The translations under genes were made by a program, and so were the position numbers. This document shows positions 34,022-37,185 of a stretch of DNA of 37,185 nucleotides, piece by piece; the first letter of the stretch is position 1; each line of letters starts with the position of its first letter. This DNA is from an uncultured Methylococcales bacterium (GTDB taxonomy: Bacteria > Pseudomonadota > Gammaproteobacteria > Methylococcales > Methylomonadaceae): assembly GCA_903902705.1 (NCBI GenBank), contig CAIUVX010000066.1, forward strand, positions 1-37,185, in the 5' to 3' direction. The notes under the pieces were generated by a model. The model did not search any database and was not told the origin of the DNA. It worked only from the letters and a program-made list of their open reading frames with translations.

Positions 34022-34957
34022 ATGCCGATGACTAAAAAAACAAAAATACTTAACGAAAGCCTTTTTCCTTCTGCTAAAGAGGATGCCGCTCATGTTTCGT
34101 ACAATGATGGCATTGCACAAACGCAATCACCGTCCTATCGTTTGGCGTATGATGACGTAGATTTTATGATGCGTGACGAGTTGCGTCCCGTCCGTTTGCA
34201 GTTAGAATTACTCAAACCTGAGTTAGCGCAATCCGAACTTGGTATTAAATCCACAGTAGTTATTTTTGGTAGTGCGCGGATTCATGGCGATGATGAGGCA
34301 CAACAAGACCTGATTAATGCGGAAAATGCGTGGAATGAACGCCCTGATGAGTTAAGTTTGGCTAATGATTTGGCGATTGCTCGGCGCATATCGATGAAAA
34401 GTCACTACTACGATGAAGCGCGTAAACTAGGTGCAATTATTACCTCAGAAGCTAAAAAACGTAAATATCCGTGGATAGTGGTGACAGGCGGTGGACCTGG
34501 CATTATGGAAGCAGCGAATCGCGGCGCAGCGGATGTGGGCGGTAAAAGCATGGGGCTAAACATTGTCTTACCTCATGAACAAAGACCTAACCCTTACATT
34601 ACCCCTGAACTATGTTTTCAATTTCATTATTTTGCGATTCGTAAAATGCACTTTTTAATGCGAGCCATTGCCTTAGTGGCATTTCCTGGGGGATTCGGCA
34701 CAATGGATGAGCTGTTTGAAGCATTGACCCTGATTCAAACAAAAAAAGTCAAACGTATCCCCGTGATTTTATTTGGGCAACTGTATTGGGAAAAAATCAT
34801 CAATTTCGATGCACTGGTTGAAGAAGGTGCAATCACCGCCTGTGATCGGGAATTGATTCAATACGCCGAAACCGCCGAGCAAGCATGGCAAATGATTTTA
34901 AAAGGTAACGGCATAATTAATGGCAATCACTCTATTAATAAGAAGGTAACAGTATGA
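34022..34957 (+). CDS. LOG family (lysine decarboxylase-like) protein
   Basis: The 311-aa protein has the LOG fold signatures: VVTGGGPGIMEAANRGA near 153-169 and FPGGFGTMDELFE near 221-233, with VIFGSARI near 80-86 at the start of the Rossmann part. LOG proteins are often phosphoribohydrolases that release bases from nucleoside 5'-monophosphates; the older decarboxylase label is not supported. An N-terminal extension of about 75 residues is longer than in the smallest LOG proteins and matches the larger TIGR00730-related type. Starts at ATG 34022 or ATG 34028 are both possible; the second has GGA at better spacing. The stop overlaps the next gene by 4 nt, so the pair is cotranslated. Confidence 0.82.
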   Translation: MPMTKKTKILNESLFPSAKEDAAHVSYNDGIAQTQSPSYRLAYDDVDFMMRDELRPVRLQLELLKPELAQSELGIKSTVVIFGSARIHGDDEAQQDLINAENAWNERPDELSLANDLAIARRISMKSHYYDEARKLGAIITSEAKKRKYPWIVVTGGGPGIMEAANRGAADVGGKSMGLNIVLPHEQRPNPYITPELCFQFHYFAIRKMHFLMRAIALVAFPGGFGTMDELFEALTLIQTKKVKRIPVILFGQLYWEKIINFDALVEEGAITACDRELIQYAETAEQAWQMILKGNGIINGNHSINKKVTV

Positions 34958-36351
34958 CAACGCTAACTTTTTTAGGCGCAACAGGACAAGTCACAGGCTC
35001 GTGCTATTTACTAGAAACCAAACACCAGCGAATTTTATTAGATTGCGGCTTGTTTCAAGGTTCTAAAGAAACCGAAAAACAAAATGCCGCTGATTTTCCG
35101 TTTAATCCCGCTGATATTGACGCGGTGGTGCTGTCTCATGCCCATTTGGATCATTGCGGACGCTTACCCAAACTGCTTAAAGACGGCTTCAAAGGCGTGG
35201 TGTATTTAACCGAAGCTAGTTTTCCATTACTGGAACTACTGCTCAAAGATGCGGTACACCTACAGTTGCGTGATATGGAGTGGGAAAACAAAAAGCGAGA
35301 ACGCGCTGGCAAAAAATTATTAGAGCCTCTTTATGAACTGGAGGATGTGGAAGCCTTACTGAAACTAAGAAAGCCGATACCCTACGGTAAAGAGACTAAC
35401 ATTATCAAAGGTATTAACGTATCTTTTCATGAAGCGGGGCATATTTTAGGCTCATCTATCGTGCGCTTGCAGATTAAAGACGGCAAAGAAAGCAAAACCT
35501 TGGTATTTTCAGGTGACTTAGGCAATCCCCAATCGCCCTTATTACGCGATCCTAGCGTGTTGACCGAAGCCGATGTGTTGTTGCTAGAATCCACCTACGG
35601 CGACCGCGATCATAAACCCTTAGCCAACACCTTAGACGAATTACGCGAAGCACTTAAAGAGGCTGCCCATAGCGGTGGTAATGTCATTATTCCCGCGTTT
35701 GCTGTCGGTCGTACCCAAGATTTAATTTATTGGTTAGGAAAACTGCAACGCCAAGGCGGATTGCCACAACAGCAGATTTACTTAGACAGCCCGATGGCAA
35801 TTAAAGCCAGTGAAATTTACGCCGACAACACCGATTTATTTAATATTGACGACCCTGAATTTACCAAAGTCGCGCCACGCGGTTGGCATGAATGGCTACA
35901 CGGCTTGATTTATTCCGAAACGGCGGAAGAATCGATGGCAATCAATCGCATTGTCGGTGGTGTGATTATTATTGCAGGTAGCGGCATGTGTAACGGTGGG
36001 CGTATTCGCCATCATCTTAAATACAATCTATGGCGACGTAATGCCCATATCATTATCGCGGGTTTCCAAGCCGAAGGCACATTAGGGCGCACCATTGTTG
36101 ATGGCAAAAAGAAATATCTCAAGATTCTAGGGGCTGAAGTGGCTGTTGCCGCTAAAGTCCATACTCTAGGCGCGTTAAGTGCGCACGCCGACCAAAGCCA
36201 ATTACTACAATGGGCGAGTCACTTTGCAACTAAGCCGCGTCTTTATCTGATACACGGTGAAAAATCGGCAACACTATCATTACAAACCTGTTTTCAGCGC
36301 ACAGGATGGAATGCCAATATTCCGAAAGTGGGCGAAACCGTTACCCTATAA
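34954..36351 (+). CDS. Beta-CASP metallo-beta-lactamase ribonuclease-like protein
   Basis: The 465-aa protein belongs to the MBL-fold CPSF/Ysh1-like family. The metal site is SHAHLDHCGRLP (His62, His64, Asp66, His67), with HEAGHILGSS and GDLGNPQSPLL further on. The beta-CASP motifs are LLLESTYGDRDH, VIIPAFAVGRTQDLIYWL, YLDSPMAIKASEIY and GSGMCNGGRIRHHL. The C-terminal ALSAHADQSQLLQWA and LIHGEKSATLSLQ complete the RMMBL part. Members process RNA as endo- or exonucleases; the bacterial substrates are little known. ATG 34954 overlaps the LOG stop (ATGA). The frame is intact and a terminator hairpin follows at 36413. Confidence 0.88.
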   Translation: MTTLTFLGATGQVTGSCYLLETKHQRILLDCGLFQGSKETEKQNAADFPFNPADIDAVVLSHAHLDHCGRLPKLLKDGFKGVVYLTEASFPLLELLLKDAVHLQLRDMEWENKKRERAGKKLLEPLYELEDVEALLKLRKPIPYGKETNIIKGINVSFHEAGHILGSSIVRLQIKDGKESKTLVFSGDLGNPQSPLLRDPSVLTEADVLLLESTYGDRDHKPLANTLDELREALKEAAHSGGNVIIPAFAVGRTQDLIYWLGKLQRQGGLPQQQIYLDSPMAIKASEIYADNTDLFNIDDPEFTKVAPRGWHEWLHGLIYSETAEESMAINRIVGGVIIIAGSGMCNGGRIRHHLKYNLWRRNAHIIIAGFQAEGTLGRTIVDGKKKYLKILGAEVAVAAKVHTLGALSAHADQSQLLQWASHFATKPRLYLIHGEKSATLSLQTCFQRTGWNANIPKVGETVTL

Positions 36352-36412
36352 TTTGTCCACGAAAAGTGCGAAAAAAAACGGTAATGGTAAAAATCCAAGC
36401 AACCAAATTGGT

Positions 36413-36437
36413 AAAGACGCGATTTATCGCGTTTTTA
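36413..36437 (+). terminator. Terminator-like hairpin after the metallo-beta-lactamase gene
   Basis: The stem AAAGACGCGAT/ATCGCGTTTTT (11 bp, one G-U) with loop TT ends in five T. It has the same CGCGAT core as the repeats at 17545 and 31845. Confidence 0.65.
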
Positions 36438-36599
36438 CTTTGCGCTGCCCAAAAAATAACGACAGGGTGAATTCGTATCATAAGTGCATAACCCGTTTAT
36501 CAAGTTAGGGTGTCGCCGTTGGCGACAGCGACGGGCTTGTCGACGGTACTGGATAGCGAAATCAGTCATGACAAGATTACGCGATTTTGATCAGAGCGC

Positions 36600-36854
36600 G
36601 ACTACACGTCAAAAGAGCTATGGAAGGGGGAAAATCGACAGAGAGAGATTGAGCAAGAGGATGGGTGTCTGATTTTTGACGACACCCTACAAGAGAAAGC
36701 ATGGACGGATGAAAATGAGGTGATGTGTTGGCATTATGACCATTATACCAAGGGCGGACGGTGCGGTGTATTACAGTAGTGAGGTCTCCATTCCTCAGGC
36801 GTTTGAAGTGGTGCGCAAACCTACCCAGTTTTGCGATATAAAAACTCGAAAAGA
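36600..36854 (+). pseudogene. Decayed IS701/IS4-like transposase fragment
   Basis: One frame (36600-36773) reads DYTSKELWKGEN, then GCLIFDDTLQEKAWTDENE and VMCWHYDHYTKGG, typical of DDE transposases in which FDDT carries the first catalytic Asp. After an apparent small deletion the match continues in another frame as YYSSEVSIPQAFEVVRKP and CDIKTRKEKRASK up to about 36880. Neither frame has a start in context, and both are broken by stops. The left end of the element is not seen; a TGTCGCC/GGCGACA inverted repeat at 36511-36527 is upstream. The family name comes from remembered motifs and is the less certain part; that it is a dead transposase is likely. Confidence 0.6.
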
Positions 36855-37185
36855 AAAGCGGGCATCAAAGAGCAGGCGGTGGAGATGGCAATCAATGGGA
36901 GCGGCATTCGTGATACGGCACGGGTACTAAAAATCGATAAGAACACTATTATCAGCACATTAAAAAAAGCCAACACCCTGCCCCAAGCTGTCTGAGTTAA
37001 GCGCAGAAGGCGGGCTGTAAGTCAGACTAGAAGCTGCCTGCGAGGTTGAGATGGACGAACAATGGTCTTGTCGGTAACAAATCTAACCAACGCTGGCTAT
37101 GGTACGCCGTTGACCACGCCACGAATACGGTGCTGGCTTATGTGTTTGGCAAGCGCAAGGATGAGGTATTCAAGGAACTCAAAAC
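36855..37185 (+). pseudogene. Degenerate IS1-family transposase, partial (runs off right edge)
   Basis: An InsA-like stretch (KAGIKEQAVEMAINGSGIRD then TARVLKIDKNTIISTLKK) is followed by an A-run where IS1 normally shifts frame. An InsB-like region follows, [10 protein letters not shown] and then, in another frame from 37070, [18 protein letters not shown] and [17 protein letters not shown]. The MDEQWS to VGNK junction lacks two bases of the expected Phe codon, and a stop interrupts the linker before CEVEMDE, so the gene is dead unless rescued by unusual shifts. The N-terminal zinc-ribbon of InsA is missing, replaced by the other transposase fragment. The element continues beyond the window. 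Confidence 0.7.

Overview
The window is a chromosomal segment of a gammaproteobacterium with moderate G+C (low to mid 40s % by eye). It carries mostly single-copy housekeeping genes. The lineage is suggested by the hisC / tyrA-aroA fusion / cmk / rpsA cluster (the Pseudomonas-type order), the pdxA-ksgA neighbourhood and the split glycyl-tRNA synthetase. The short palindromic repeats, the ThiS-ThiG fusion and the gene mix would fit Methylococcales or Thiotrichales, but I cannot name a genus from sequence alone.

Layout. 1-5316 (minus): hisC, a tyrA-aroA fusion, cmk and the 5' part of rpsA, tightly packed. An 81-bp palindromic repeat has been absorbed in frame into the TyrA domain. 5538-5915: a small exported protein. 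6067-10768 (plus): glyQ and glyS, normally adjacent, are separated by an AT-rich two-gene module (AAA ATPase plus a TOPRIM-like protein) with an 8-bp direct repeat at its edges. 10781-17515 (plus): a small secreted Cys protein, a YbbP/FtsX-like permease, a glycine-zipper lipoprotein, pyrE and a dynamin-like GTPase. 17592-22572 (minus): trmB, a Septu-like HNH + ATPase pair, then aroG overlapping a thiS-thiG fusion; folA lies just upstream. 23238-24287 (plus): an asparaginase-like gene. 24298-24700: two tandem homologous copies of an apparent small RNA gene on the minus strand, just downstream of ksgA. 24683-29994 (minus): ksgA, a PhyH-type oxygenase, pdxA, pyk and gap. 30635-33871: a Tat-dependent YcbK-like protein convergent with a YcbB-like L,D-transpeptidase. 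34022-36351 (plus): a LOG-family gene overlapping a beta-CASP metallo-beta-lactamase gene. 36352-37185: decayed transposase sequence, an IS701/IS4-like fragment fused to an IS1-like fragment.

How the genes work together. hisC2, tyrA-aroA and aroG supply aromatic amino acids. aroG is translationally coupled to thiSG, which may link tyrosine supply to thiazole synthesis. gap and pyk form a two-gene lower-glycolysis unit. The YcbK/YcbB pair acts on peptidoglycan. Two ATPase-effector pairs sit inside otherwise ordinary gene clusters and look like small defence islets.

The strongest candidate for something undescribed is the tandem RNA pair at 24298-24700. Each copy has a conserved 34-nt upstream box, a hairpin presenting an anti-Shine-Dalgarno loop (UCCUC), a covarying stem and a Rho-independent terminator. 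The glyQ/glyS-splitting module and the repeat-derived peptide in TyrA are the next most interesting. No tRNA, rRNA or CRISPR array was seen.
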